DNA of 64,000 nucleotides from Streptomyces sp. TRM68416 (GTDB lineage Bacteria > Actinomycetota > Actinomycetes > Streptomycetales > Streptomycetaceae), in NCBI RefSeq assembly GCF_014596915.1, contig NZ_JACVWU010000017.1:124001-188000 (forward strand), given 5' to 3'. The translations under genes were made by a program, and so were the position numbers. Position 1 is the first letter of the stretch. The number at the start of each line of letters is the position of its first letter. Under the pieces are notes generated by a model. The model saw only the letters and a program-made list of their open reading frames with translations, had not been told where the DNA came from and made no database searches. Shown one piece after another: positions 9,144 through 17,282 of this stretch.

Positions 9144-9981
9144 GTACCGCCGCATCCTGCTCGACGGCGCCGCAGTCCAGGTCACCGTCGACGGCGACGA
9201 GCTGGTCGCCGGGGACGGGCGCCGCGTCAGGACCGAGGACGCCCGGCACCTGCCTCCGGTCGTCCCCTCCAAGGTGATCGCCGTCCACCTCAACCACCGC
9301 AGCCGTGTCGAGGAGTTCCGGATCGACCTCCCCGACACCCCCACCTACTTCCACAAGCCGACCTCGGCCCTCAACTCCCACCAGGGCGCCGTCGTCCGCC
9401 CCGAGGGCTGCAAGTGGCTCAACTACGAGGGCGAGGTCGCCATCGTCATCGGGAGGACCGCGCGCAACATCTCCCCGGCCGAAGCGGGCGAGTACATCGC
9501 CGGCTACACCGTCGCCAACGACTACGGACTGCACGACTTCCGCGACACCGACGCCGGCTCCATGCTCCGCGTCAAGGGCTCCGACACCCTCTGCCCGCTC
9601 GGCCCCGGCCTGGTCACCGACTGGGACTTCCACGGCAAGAGTCTGCGCACCTACGTCAACGGCGAGGTCGTCCAGGACGGTTCGACCGACGAGATGAAGT
9701 GGGACATGCACTACCTCGTCGCCGACATCGCCCGCACCATCACCCTCCACCCCGGCGACGTACTCCTGTCCGGTACCCCCGCCAACTCCCGCCCCGTCCG
9801 GCCCGGTGACGTCGTCGAGGTCGAGGTGGAGGGCCTCGGGCGGCTCACCAACCACATCGTCACCGGCCCGACCCCCGTCCGTGCCGACGTCGGCGCCCAG
9901 CCCACCGAGTCGGAGGAGGTGCTGTCCACCGCGCTCGGCGGCGACTGGGAGTTCCGCGGCATCCGCCCGCCGAAGAGGTGA
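9136..9981 (+). CDS. Fumarylacetoacetate hydrolase family isomerase/decarboxylase
   Basis: A 281-residue FAH-family enzyme. The C-terminal catalytic fold is clear: PEGCKWLNYEGEVAIVIG carries the metal-binding E-x-E, followed by GYTVANDYGLHDFR, KGSDTLCPLGP and LLSGTPANSRPV. E. coli HpaG is a two-domain protein of about 430 residues that decarboxylates and then isomerises the ring-cleavage product. Here there is only one catalytic domain after a short N-terminal segment (SKVIAVHLNHRSR), so it may do only one of the two steps. It starts inside the end of hpaD. Confidence 0.85.
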   Translation: MPEYRRILLDGAAVQVTVDGDELVAGDGRRVRTEDARHLPPVVPSKVIAVHLNHRSRVEEFRIDLPDTPTYFHKPTSALNSHQGAVVRPEGCKWLNYEGEVAIVIGRTARNISPAEAGEYIAGYTVANDYGLHDFRDTDAGSMLRVKGSDTLCPLGPGLVTDWDFHGKSLRTYVNGEVVQDGSTDEMKWDMHYLVADIARTITLHPGDVLLSGTPANSRPVRPGDVVEVEVEGLGRLTNHIVTGPTPVRADVGAQPTESEEVLSTALGGDWEFRGIRPPKR

Positions 9982-10029
9982 CGCCCTGCGGCGGCCTGCC
10001 GGTCCCGGCGTACGGGTAGGGTCGCGCTC

Positions 10030-10632
10030 ATGAGCGATTCCTCCGAGAAGCCCCCGGCCAGGCCCCGCAAGCGGGTGGACTACGGGACCGGCCGTGAGGC
10101 CCTGCTCAACGCGGCCGTGCGCGTGGTGGCCCGGGGCGGGCTGCGCAAGCTCACCTATCGCGCCGTCGCGGAGGAGGCGGGTGTCACGCACGGGCTCGTG
10201 GTGCACCACTTCGGTTCCCGGGACGCACTCATCGAGGCAGCCCTCGAACACGCGGTGCGCACCAGCGCGAGTACGAGTTCCCTGGAACCGGGCACGGGCG
10301 ACATCGCCGACTTCGCGGCGGGGCTGGCGGACATGGTCACCCGCGAGCCGGCCCTGCAGACGTTCCAGTACGAGCTCATGCTCGAGTCCCGGCGCAGGCC
10401 CGAGCTGCTGCCGCAGATCCGCGCGCTGTACGACGAGTACTTCCAGGCCACGGAAAGGGAGCTGTCCCGCAGCCTGCCCGAAGGCACCAGCCCTGCCCTG
10501 ACCCGGCTTGTGTTCGCCGCCCTGGAAGGCCTCGTACTGCATCAGCTGGTCCTCGACGAGCCGGACGTCACCGAGGCCGCGCTGAAGGAGCTGCGGTCAT
10601 TGCTGACCCGGAAGCCCGGAGCGGCCGAGTAG
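10030..10632 (+). CDS. TetR-family regulator (sister of the one at 20267)
   Basis: A 200-residue TetR repressor. The N-terminal helix-turn-helix reads LTYRAVAEEAGVTHGLVVHHF (residues ~41-61) and is nearly identical to that of the regulator at 20267, so both should read the same DNA. The C-terminal ligand domain (FQYELMLESRRRPELLPQ) is also shared in part. It is the last gene of the ferredoxin-to-FAH operon, 48 bases after it, with a hairpin terminator behind. The matching operator is TTATCC-N4-GGATAA, found at 4337, 10756 and 20188. Confidence 0.93.
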   Translation: MSDSSEKPPARPRKRVDYGTGREALLNAAVRVVARGGLRKLTYRAVAEEAGVTHGLVVHHFGSRDALIEAALEHAVRTSASTSSLEPGTGDIADFAAGLADMVTREPALQTFQYELMLESRRRPELLPQIRALYDEYFQATERELSRSLPEGTSPALTRLVFAALEGLVLHQLVLDEPDVTEAALKELRSLLTRKPGAAE

Positions 10633-10672
10633 CCGCCCATGTCGTTGTCCCTGCCGTAACAGCAGATCAGGA

Positions 10673-10703
10673 CGAGTCCCCGTCGCCCGGCGACGGGGAC
10701 TCG
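10673..10703 (+). terminator. Strong hairpin terminator
   Basis: CGAGTCCCCGTCGCC and its exact complement are separated by one base, giving a GC-rich stem of 13 or more pairs in practice, followed by CTGTTT. It closes the operon that ends with the TetR gene. Confidence 0.8.
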
Positions 10704-10748
10704 CCTGTTTCCGGCGGCGTAAAGAGTTGATTACCCGCCCGCGAAGTA

Positions 10749-10777
10749 TTGACGAAATTATCCGAGTGGATAATTCT
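10749..10777 (+). promoter_or_regulatory. P450/ferredoxin promoter with TetR operator in the spacer, site B
   Basis: A -35 TTGACG (10749-10754) and a -10 AATTCT (10772-10777) are 17 bases apart. The perfect palindrome AATTATCC-GAGT-GGATAATT (10756-10775) fills the spacer. A repressor here would exclude RNA polymerase. The same design occurs on the minus strand at 20183-20211. Confidence 0.75.
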
Positions 10778-10860
10778 CGCGGTGTAGGCCCACTGGCCGC
10801 CTCCCCTTCGCCACTCCCGGCTTCCCTCCGCCTCGCGCCCGATACGAGGAGTGCCTCGCC

Positions 10861-12057
10861 ATGACCGTCACCACCGCCGGACCCGCGTCCGCCGCCGAGG
10901 ACCTGCTGCCCTTCCGTGACCCCGGCTTCCGTGCGGACCCGTACCCGTACTATGCGCGGCTGCGGCAGGAGCACCCGGTCTACCGGCATCCGCTCGGCCT
11001 GTACGTCGTCTCCCGCTACGAGGACGTCGCCCGGCTGATCCGCAACCCCACCCTGAGCGTGCAGCAGCTCGACTTCGGTCCGGCCGCCCCGATCCACCAC
11101 ACCATGCTCGGCAAGGACGCCCCCGACCACACACGGCTGCGGCGGATCACCAACCGCTGGTTCACGCCCAGGGCCGTCGAGGAGTGGTCCAAGGTGATGC
11201 GCGCCTCCGTGGAGGCCGTGCTCGACGAGGTCGAGAAGGGGGACGGCACCCTGGACGCTGCCGAGGGCCTCTCCCTGAAGTGCACCTTCGAGACGACCTG
11301 CCACATCTTCGGCATCGAGCCGACCGAGATGGACACCATCCAGCACAAGACCTACGAGATCGGGCTGAGCCTCGGCCCCGGCGGCAACGACGAGGAGGCC
11401 CGCGCCACCACGGAGGCGTTCGCCTGGTTCGCCGAGCACATCCGCCGGCTGGTGGCCGACAAGCGCGCCCACCCCGGTGAGGGGCTGATCGACGCCTTCA
11501 TCGCCGCGCAGGACGAGGGCAGGATGACCGAGGAAGAAGTCGTCTACACGATCTTCCTGTTCTTCGCCGTGGGCCACCTCGACGTCAAGCACCTGATCAA
11601 CCACGGCATCTGGCTGATGGCGCGGCGGCCCGAGATCTTCGCCGCCTATCGCGACGAGCCGGAGGCGCGGCCGGGCATCATCAACGAGATCCTGCGCATC
11701 GACACGCCCGAGTCGATGGTGGTGCGCCTGACCACGCAGGACACGGTCATCGGCGACACCACCGTGCCGGCCGGTGAGGCGCTGGCCCTGCTCATCGCCT
11801 CCGCCAACCGCGACCCCGAGGTCTTCGTCGACCCCGACACCTTCGACCACACCCGCCCGGTCGCCGCCGGCCAGCACCTGGCGTTCGGCTCCGGCATGCA
11901 CGGCTGCGCCGGCCAGGTCCTGGCCCGCGCCGAGGCCGACACCGTCTTCGGCTCGATCGTCAACCGGTTCTCCGGTGTCGAGTTGGCGGGCGAGCCCGCC
12001 TACGCCCATACCGAGTTCCTGCGCACGATCACGCGCCTCCCCGTCCGTTTCCTCTGA
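10861..12057 (+). CDS. Cytochrome P450 with atypical I-helix
   Basis: A 398-residue soluble P450. The heme loop is standard (FGSGMHGCAG, Cys near residue 347), and ExxR lies in NEILRI. The I-helix, however, reads FAVGHLDVKHL near residue 235: the usual (A/G)GxxT signature has Leu-Asp-Val where the acid-Thr pair is expected, so the normal proton relay is altered. The ATG follows CGAGGAG. A ferredoxin follows 33 bases downstream. With the folate genes nearby, O- or N-demethylation is an attractive role, since the formaldehyde could enter the THF pool, but this is inference. A catalytic specialisation that does not need the Thr is the alternative reading. Confidence 0.9.
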   Translation: MTVTTAGPASAAEDLLPFRDPGFRADPYPYYARLRQEHPVYRHPLGLYVVSRYEDVARLIRNPTLSVQQLDFGPAAPIHHTMLGKDAPDHTRLRRITNRWFTPRAVEEWSKVMRASVEAVLDEVEKGDGTLDAAEGLSLKCTFETTCHIFGIEPTEMDTIQHKTYEIGLSLGPGGNDEEARATTEAFAWFAEHIRRLVADKRAHPGEGLIDAFIAAQDEGRMTEEEVVYTIFLFFAVGHLDVKHLINHGIWLMARRPEIFAAYRDEPEARPGIINEILRIDTPESMVVRLTTQDTVIGDTTVPAGEALALLIASANRDPEVFVDPDTFDHTRPVAAGQHLAFGSGMHGCAGQVLARAEADTVFGSIVNRFSGVELAGEPAYAHTEFLRTITRLPVRFL

Positions 12058-12090
12058 TCCCCCGACCCCTTTCGAGAGGCAGGACCCGTC

Positions 12091-12303
12091 ATGAAGGTCG
12101 AAGTCGATCTCAACAAGTGCCAGGACCACGGCCAGTGCGTGTACGCGGCCCCCGACCTGTTCGCCCTGGACGACGAGGGGCGCCTGTCCCTGCGGTCGCG
12201 GGCGACCGACGTCTACGTGGCCGACGTGGACGAGGAGAGCGCCGAGGAACTGCACGAGGCCGCCGAGGTCTGTCCACTGCAGGCCATCACGGTGCACGAG
12301 TAG
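12091..12303 (+). CDS. [3Fe-4S] ferredoxin
   Basis: A 70-residue P450-type ferredoxin. It shares the N-terminus (KCQDHGQC) and the C-terminal VCPLQAI with the ferredoxin at 4513 but has an eight-residue insertion in the middle (the VYVADVDEESAEE region). The cluster ligands are C-x5-C and the late CP, indicating [3Fe-4S]. It is co-transcribed with the atypical P450 and is its likely donor. No second reductase is seen, so it probably takes electrons from the enzyme encoded at 4704. Confidence 0.95.
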   Translation: MKVEVDLNKCQDHGQCVYAAPDLFALDDEGRLSLRSRATDVYVADVDEESAEELHEAAEVCPLQAITVHE

Positions 12304-12420
12304 AGACGGGAACCCCGTCCGCCGCCTGAATCACGGTCCTGTAAAGACCTCCGCGTCCGCAAAGGATCTCACTGCAACCCCTTGCCAAACGGATAGTTCA
12401 AGCCCACGATGAGGCAACTC

Positions 12421-12434
12421 GTTTGGCCTAAAAC
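12421..12434. promoter_or_regulatory. MarR-type operator, site 3
   Basis: GTTTG-GCCT-AAAAC, which on the other strand reads GTTTT-AGGC-CAAAC. It lies 31 bases upstream of the permease start and shares the core with sites at 4278, 4385 and 21527. It suggests that uptake is controlled by the same MarR regulator. Confidence 0.6.
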
Positions 12435-12464
12435 AAAACTCCGCCCCTCCCCGTTCCCCGGCAG

Positions 12465-13931
12465 GTGATTCGAGTGGACAGTCGGACCGCGGTCGCCACG
12501 CAGACCGCTCATGACGCATCCATGGCAGGCAGACTCAAGCCCAACTCCCTCGGTGTCCTCGGCATCCTCTTCTTCGTCCTCTCCGCCCAGGCGCCGCTGA
12601 CCGGCATCGCCGGTGCCGTGCCCATCGCCATCGCCATCGGCAATGGCGCCGGCGCTCCGGCCGCCTATCTCGCGGCCGGCGTCATCGTCCTGCTGTTCTC
12701 CGTGGGCTTCGTCGCCATGGGCCGCCACGTCGTGGACGCCGGCGCCTTCTACACGTACATCGGCAAAGGGCTCGGCCGCTCGACCGGCTCCGGCAGCGCC
12801 GCCGTCGCACTCTTCGCCTACTGCGCCGTCCAGGCGTGCATGTACGGGCTGTACGGAAGCATCATGAGCGGCCTTGTCGAGTACCACACCGGGGCCCACG
12901 TCGCGTGGTGGGTCTGGGCCCTCGTCACCATGGCGATCGTGCAGGTGCTCGGCGCCTCCGGCATCGAGATGGGCGCCAGGATCCTCGCCGTCTTCGTGCT
13001 GGCCGAGTTCAGCATCCTGATCGTCTTCGCCCTCGTGACCCTCTTCAAGGGCGGCGGCCCCGAGGGGCTCGGCCTCACGGACAGCTTCTCGCCGTCCGCC
13101 GCGCTCCAGGGCGCGCCCGGCGTGGCGCTGATGTTCGCCGTGGCGTCGATGTTCGGCTTCGAGGCCACCGCCATCTACGGCGAGGAGGCCCGCGCACCCC
13201 ACAAGACCGTCCCCCGGGCCACCTACCTGTCCGTCGCGGTGATCACCGGCTTCTTCGCCTTCACCTCGTGGATGCTGGTCTCCGCGCACGGCGCCTCCCG
13301 GGCCACGGTCGAGGCGGGCAGGGCGCTGGAGGGCGGTGACGGCGCGGCGTTCGTCTTCGCACCGATCGCCGGCCTGTTCGGCGGCTGGGTCAACGACGTG
13401 CTGCCGATCCTGCTGGCCACCTCCCTGTTCGCCGGCCTCCTGGCCTTCCACAACTCCGCCAACCGCTACCTGTTCTCGCTCGGCCGCGAAGGGCTTCTGC
13501 CACACGGACTGACCGCCGTCAACCGGCGTCACTCGCCCTGGGTGGCAGGCGCCGTCCAGACCGCGATCGCGGTGCTGCTCGTGATGCCCTTCGCGGTCCT
13601 GGGCAAGGACCCGGTGCTGACCCTCTTCTCCTGGTTCAGCGGGGTCGCCGTCCTCGGCATCATGCTGCTGTACTTCCTGACCTCGGTCTCGGTCGTCGTC
13701 TTCTTCCGCCGCTCGGGCGCCGACACCCGCCCCTGGAACACCCTGATCGCCCCCGTCCTGGGCGCGCTCGGCATCGCCGGAGCCATCTGGCTCATCATCG
13801 CCAACTTCACGACCCTCATCGGCGGCGACCGGACCACCGCCCTGTGGCTCCAGGCCACCGTTCCCGTGGTGCTGGTCCTCGGCGTCGTCGCCGCCCGGCT
13901 GACGCGGTCCAGGGCAGCGACCACCGACTGA
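12465..13931 (+). CDS. APC-family amino acid/amine permease
   Basis: A 488-residue inner-membrane transporter of the APC superfamily with about 12 hydrophobic segments. The first carries the family unwound-helix pattern (FFVLSAQAPLTGIAGAVP), and NRYLFSLGREGLLP is a typical APC loop. Such proteins import amino acids, polyamines or related amines by proton symport. The GTG at 12465 is used here; a GTG at 12474 and an ATG at 12522 are alternatives. It stands alone between a MarR-type operator and a terminator, inside the amine-handling part of the locus, so it is the probable importer of the pathway substrate. Confidence 0.88.
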   Translation: MIRVDSRTAVATQTAHDASMAGRLKPNSLGVLGILFFVLSAQAPLTGIAGAVPIAIAIGNGAGAPAAYLAAGVIVLLFSVGFVAMGRHVVDAGAFYTYIGKGLGRSTGSGSAAVALFAYCAVQACMYGLYGSIMSGLVEYHTGAHVAWWVWALVTMAIVQVLGASGIEMGARILAVFVLAEFSILIVFALVTLFKGGGPEGLGLTDSFSPSAALQGAPGVALMFAVASMFGFEATAIYGEEARAPHKTVPRATYLSVAVITGFFAFTSWMLVSAHGASRATVEAGRALEGGDGAAFVFAPIAGLFGGWVNDVLPILLATSLFAGLLAFHNSANRYLFSLGREGLLPHGLTAVNRRHSPWVAGAVQTAIAVLLVMPFAVLGKDPVLTLFSWFSGVAVLGIMLLYFLTSVSVVVFFRRSGADTRPWNTLIAPVLGALGIAGAIWLIIANFTTLIGGDRTTALWLQATVPVVLVLGVVAARLTRSRAATTD

Positions 13932-13947
13932 GCACCGCGATCCCTCA

Positions 13948-13982
13948 CCGATACGGCCGGAGCCGCGCCCCGGCCGTATCGG
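13948..13982 (+). terminator. Hairpin terminator after the permease
   Basis: A perfect 13-bp stem (CCGATACGGCCGG and complement) with a 9-base loop begins 17 bases after the permease stop. Confidence 0.8.
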
Positions 13983-14038
13983 GCCTTGTCGAACCATGTG
14001 AGCCGTTTGTGACCGAACGAAACGGAGAGGGAGAGCGC

Positions 14039-15529
14039 GTGCTGAACGCCACCCATGAGGAACTGCTGCGCCGCGCCAAGGGACTCGATCTGCCCACGCA
14101 GCACCACATCGACGGCAAGGACGAGGCCGGTGACGGTGGATCGTTCGCCGTGGTCTCCCCGCGCGACGGCCAGACCCTGGTCCGGGTCGCCGACGCGGGG
14201 GAGGCGGAGGTCGATCTCGCCGTCGCGGCGGCGCGCCGCGCCTTCGACACGGGGCCGTGGCCGCACCTGGCGCCCGCCGAGCGGGGCCGGGTCCTGCTCA
14301 GGATCGCCGAGTTGCTGGAGGAGCGGCGCGAGGAACTGGCCCTGACCGTGAGCCTGGAGATGGGCAAACCCATCACGGACGCGTACGCCATCGAGCTGCG
14401 CGCCGCGATCAACACCTTCCGCTGGTACGGGCAGCTCGCCGACAAGCTCACCGACGAGTCCCCCCACACCGCCCCGGACTCACTCGCCCTGATCACCCGG
14501 GAGCCGACCGGTGTCGTCGGCGCCGTCGTGCCGTGGAACTTCCCGCTCACGTTGGCGAGCTGGAAAGTCGCTCCCGCGCTCGCCGCCGGCTGCACGGTCG
14601 TCCTGAAGCCGTCGGAGTGCTCTCCGCTGTCCGCCCTCCTCCTCGGCCGCGTCGCCACCGACGCCGGACTGCCCCCGGGTGTCCTCAACGTCGTGACCGG
14701 TGACGGGCCCGTGGCCGGCCGGGCACTCGGCCTCCACCCCGACGTCGACGTCCTGGCCTTCACCGGATCCACCGCCGTCGGCCGCCACTTCCTGCGCTAC
14801 GCCGCCGACTCCAACCTCAAGCGGGTCTGGCTCGAACTCGGCGGCAAGTCACCGAACATCGTGCTGCCCGACGCCCCGGACCTGGAGAAGGCGGCGGCGA
14901 CCGCGGCCTGGGGCATCTTCTTCAACCAGGGCGAGATGTGCACCGCGCCCTCCCGGCTGCTGGTCCACTCCTCCGTAGCCGACCAGGTCACGGAGGCCGT
15001 GGTGGCGCGGGCGCGCGAACTGCGGGTGGGCGACCCGCTCGATCCGGGCACCGAGATGGGCGCGCTGGTCGGCGACAGCCACCTCGGCAGGGTCCTGGAG
15101 CATGTCGCCTCCGGCCTGGACGAGGGCGCCCGGCTGCGCGTGGGCGGGGGCCGGGCCCTGGCCGAGACAGGCGGCAGCTACCTGCGGCCCACCGTGTTCG
15201 ACCGGGTCGACCCCGGCATGCGGCTGGCCCGCGAAGAGATCTTCGGGCCCGTCCTGTCCGTCCTCGCCTTCGACGACCTCGACGAGGCGGTACGGCTCGC
15301 CAACGCCACCGAGTACGGCCTCGCCGCCGGCCTGTGGACCTCCGACCTGTCCACCGCCCACAAGGTCTCGCGTGCGCTGAAGGCCGGCACGGTCTGGGTC
15401 AACTGCTACGAGGAGGGCGACCTGACCGTCCCCTTCGGCGGCATGAAGCAGTCGGGCAACGGCCGCGACAAGTCCGCCCACGCCATCGAGAAGTACACCG
15501 AACTGAAGACCACCTGGATCCAGCTGTGA
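14039..15529 (+). CDS. Aldehyde dehydrogenase, PuuC-like
   Basis: A 496-residue NAD(P)-dependent aldehyde dehydrogenase. It has WNFPLTLASWK, the general base in WLELGGKSP, the catalytic Cys in GEMCTAPSR and the EIFGPVLSV motif. It resembles gamma-glutamyl-aminobutyraldehyde dehydrogenase (PuuC) and related aminoaldehyde enzymes. The GTG at 14039 follows GAGAGGGAG; an upstream GTG at 14009 is less likely. Its TGA overlaps the GTG of the PuuD-like gene, so an aldehyde is probably oxidised while still glutamylated and then released by the amidase. Specificity is inferred from context. Confidence 0.85.
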   Translation: MLNATHEELLRRAKGLDLPTQHHIDGKDEAGDGGSFAVVSPRDGQTLVRVADAGEAEVDLAVAAARRAFDTGPWPHLAPAERGRVLLRIAELLEERREELALTVSLEMGKPITDAYAIELRAAINTFRWYGQLADKLTDESPHTAPDSLALITREPTGVVGAVVPWNFPLTLASWKVAPALAAGCTVVLKPSECSPLSALLLGRVATDAGLPPGVLNVVTGDGPVAGRALGLHPDVDVLAFTGSTAVGRHFLRYAADSNLKRVWLELGGKSPNIVLPDAPDLEKAAATAAWGIFFNQGEMCTAPSRLLVHSSVADQVTEAVVARARELRVGDPLDPGTEMGALVGDSHLGRVLEHVASGLDEGARLRVGGGRALAETGGSYLRPTVFDRVDPGMRLAREEIFGPVLSVLAFDDLDEAVRLANATEYGLAAGLWTSDLSTAHKVSRALKAGTVWVNCYEEGDLTVPFGGMKQSGNGRDKSAHAIEKYTELKTTWIQL

Positions 15530-16248
15530 CCCGTACGCACCCGCGACCCCTGATCGCGATTCCGGCCCGGTTCGCCGCCACCACGTCCGCGCTCCGCTAC
15601 GCCGCCGAGGTCAACGCCCGCGCGCTGGTCGAGGCCGTGTGGCGGGCCGGGGGCGAGCCGGTGAGCATCCACCCCGCCGACCCGGCCGGAGCCGACGTGG
15701 CCGAGCGGCTCGCCCGCTTCGACGGTGTGCTCCTCCCGGGCGGCGGGGACCTGGCACCGCACCGCTACGGCGCCACCGACACCCATGACAGCGTCTATGA
15801 CGTCGACGACCTCCAGGACGTGTTCGACCTCGAAGTGGCCCGGCGGGTCCTGGACTCGGGACTGCCCCTGCTCGCGATCTGCCGCGGGCTGCAGGTGGTG
15901 AACGTCGCCCTCGGCGGCACCCTGGAACAGGACATGGGCGGCGCGGACCGCGAACACCGGCACATCGTGCACCCGGTCGCGATCCAGCGCGGCACCCTGC
16001 TCGAACAGGCCGTCGGTGCAGAGAAGACGGAGGCCTCCTGCTACCACCACCAGCGCGTCGACCGCATCGGCGTCGGGCTCAAGGCCACCGCGCGGGCCGC
16101 CGACGGCACGGTGGAAGGGCTCGAACTGCCCGGACACCCGGGGTGGTGCACGGCGGTGCAATGGCACCCCGAGGACACCGCGGACCGGGACCCGGCCCAG
16201 CAGGGCCTGTTCGACGCACTGGTCCGGGCCGCCCACGACAGACACTGA
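15526..16248 (+). CDS. Gamma-glutamyl amide hydrolase, PuuD-like (peptidase C26)
   Basis: A 240-residue class I glutamine-amidotransferase-fold hydrolase. The nucleophile is in LAICRGLQVVN near residue 124, and the His-Glu pair is in VQWHPED near 215; GVLLPGGGDLAP forms the oxyanion region. PuuD removes glutamate from gamma-glutamylated amino acids. The GTG start overlaps the PuuC-like stop (GTGA). Together with the ligase at 2829 and the dehydrogenase it completes a gamma-glutamyl pathway, although a gamma-glutamyl amine oxidase is not seen. Analogous ligase/amidase pairs open aniline and isopropylamine degradation in other bacteria. Confidence 0.9.
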   Translation: MTRTHPRPLIAIPARFAATTSALRYAAEVNARALVEAVWRAGGEPVSIHPADPAGADVAERLARFDGVLLPGGGDLAPHRYGATDTHDSVYDVDDLQDVFDLEVARRVLDSGLPLLAICRGLQVVNVALGGTLEQDMGGADREHRHIVHPVAIQRGTLLEQAVGAEKTEASCYHHQRVDRIGVGLKATARAADGTVEGLELPGHPGWCTAVQWHPEDTADRDPAQQGLFDALVRAAHDRH

Positions 16249-16281
16249 ACACGACAGACACCGAACACGACAGACATTGAA
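16234..16281 (+). repeat. Three tandem copies of a 16-bp unit
   Basis: CACGACAGACACTGAA is repeated three times head to tail with single-base changes. The first copy contains the PuuD-like stop codon, and the last ends just before the next gene's AAAGGA ribosome-binding site. Slippage seems the likely origin. Confidence 0.9.
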
Positions 16282-16287
16282 AAGGAC

Positions 16288-17193
16288 ATGGCTCTCTTCG
16301 GCCCCAGGCGACAGGCACCCCGCCTCGCCCCCGAACTCGACGACGTTCCGCTGGGCCGGGTGCTGAGAGGCATCGCCGCCGCCCGCGGCCCCGGGCCGCA
16401 GGACCTCGCCATCGCCCAAATGGAGCGGCTCCTGCGGGAGACCGGCGACGACTGGGACCGCCGCTGCCACCGTGTCGGCGTCCTCGCGCATGCCGCGCCC
16501 GCGCTGGCCCGGGGCTGGCGCGAGCGCCGGCCCCGCGACCCGGACGCCCTGGCGCTGGCCGCATGGTCGGAACTGGCGACCGATCCGCGGGGGACCCTGG
16601 CGCTCTGCCGGGTCGCCGCCGATGCCCGCCCCGCTGATCCGACCCCGTGGGTGGGTGCGCTGGCGGCGCTGCGGCTCCTGGGGCGGCCTAGTTCTGAACT
16701 GTCCCCCGTCTGGCAGGAGATACGCGCGCGTGATCCATGGCACCGGGAGGCGTACCTGCAGATCCTGGGCTACCTCTCCCCGGAGGAGCAGGGCAGCCAG
16801 ACCGCGCTGCGGGACTTCCTCGACGATGCCGTCGCGGTCATGCCGTGGGACGCGCCGACGGTATGCCTTCCGCTGACGGCGGCTGTGCGGCAGTACCACC
16901 GCGAACGGAGCGGCGGAGGAGTCCAGGCGCTGGGGGTGAGCCGGTACTGGTCGCAGCCGCACACCGCACGGCTGTTGGACCAGGCCACCGCCTACTGGCC
17001 GCAACCCGGCCACCTGCGTCACGCGGCCGCCGTCGCGGACCTGGGAACCCTCGCCTACGCCCTGATCCGGGCGGGCCGCGGCGGTGATGCCGGCCCGGTC
17101 TTCTCCGCGGCCAGCGGGCTGGTGACGCCTTGGCCCTGGAGCTACGAGGGCGACCCGGTGGAGTGCTGGACCACCTACGCCGGCCGGGTGTAG
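16288..17193 (+). CDS. Uncharacterised Trp/Ala-rich helical protein
   Basis: A 301-residue soluble protein I do not recognise. It has no signal peptide or membrane segment. Much of it looks like degenerate helical repeats (DALALAAWSELATDPRG, ADPTPWVGALAALRLLG), in the manner of TPR-like folds, with many Trp residues and a conserved-looking centre (WQEIRARDPWHREAYLQ, residues ~148-165). An AAAGGA site precedes the ATG. It follows the PuuD-like gene by 39 bases and is probably in the same transcript. The role is unknown; a scaffold or accessory protein is one possibility. Confidence 0.75.
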   Translation: MALFGPRRQAPRLAPELDDVPLGRVLRGIAAARGPGPQDLAIAQMERLLRETGDDWDRRCHRVGVLAHAAPALARGWRERRPRDPDALALAAWSELATDPRGTLALCRVAADARPADPTPWVGALAALRLLGRPSSELSPVWQEIRARDPWHREAYLQILGYLSPEEQGSQTALRDFLDDAVAVMPWDAPTVCLPLTAAVRQYHRERSGGGVQALGVSRYWSQPHTARLLDQATAYWPQPGHLRHAAAVADLGTLAYALIRAGRGGDAGPVFSAASGLVTPWPWSYEGDPVECWTTYAGRV

Positions 17194-17198
17194 GCGCG

Positions 17199-17220
17199 CG
17201 GGCGGCCCTCCAGCCGCCCG
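17199..17220. terminator. Hairpin between convergent genes
   Basis: CGGGCGGC and its complement with a 6-base loop lie directly after the uncharacterised gene's stop and before the convergent folD end. Confidence 0.6.
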
Positions 17221-17282
17221 GCGACGCATGCGGAGTGGGGGCAGGACCGTTGCGCGGCCCGGCCCCCGAGCACTCCGTCGCG

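Noticed and set aside
12391..12396. GGATAG near the permease as a TetR operator
   Set aside because: Only one half-site is present; no TTATCC partner lies at the right distance.
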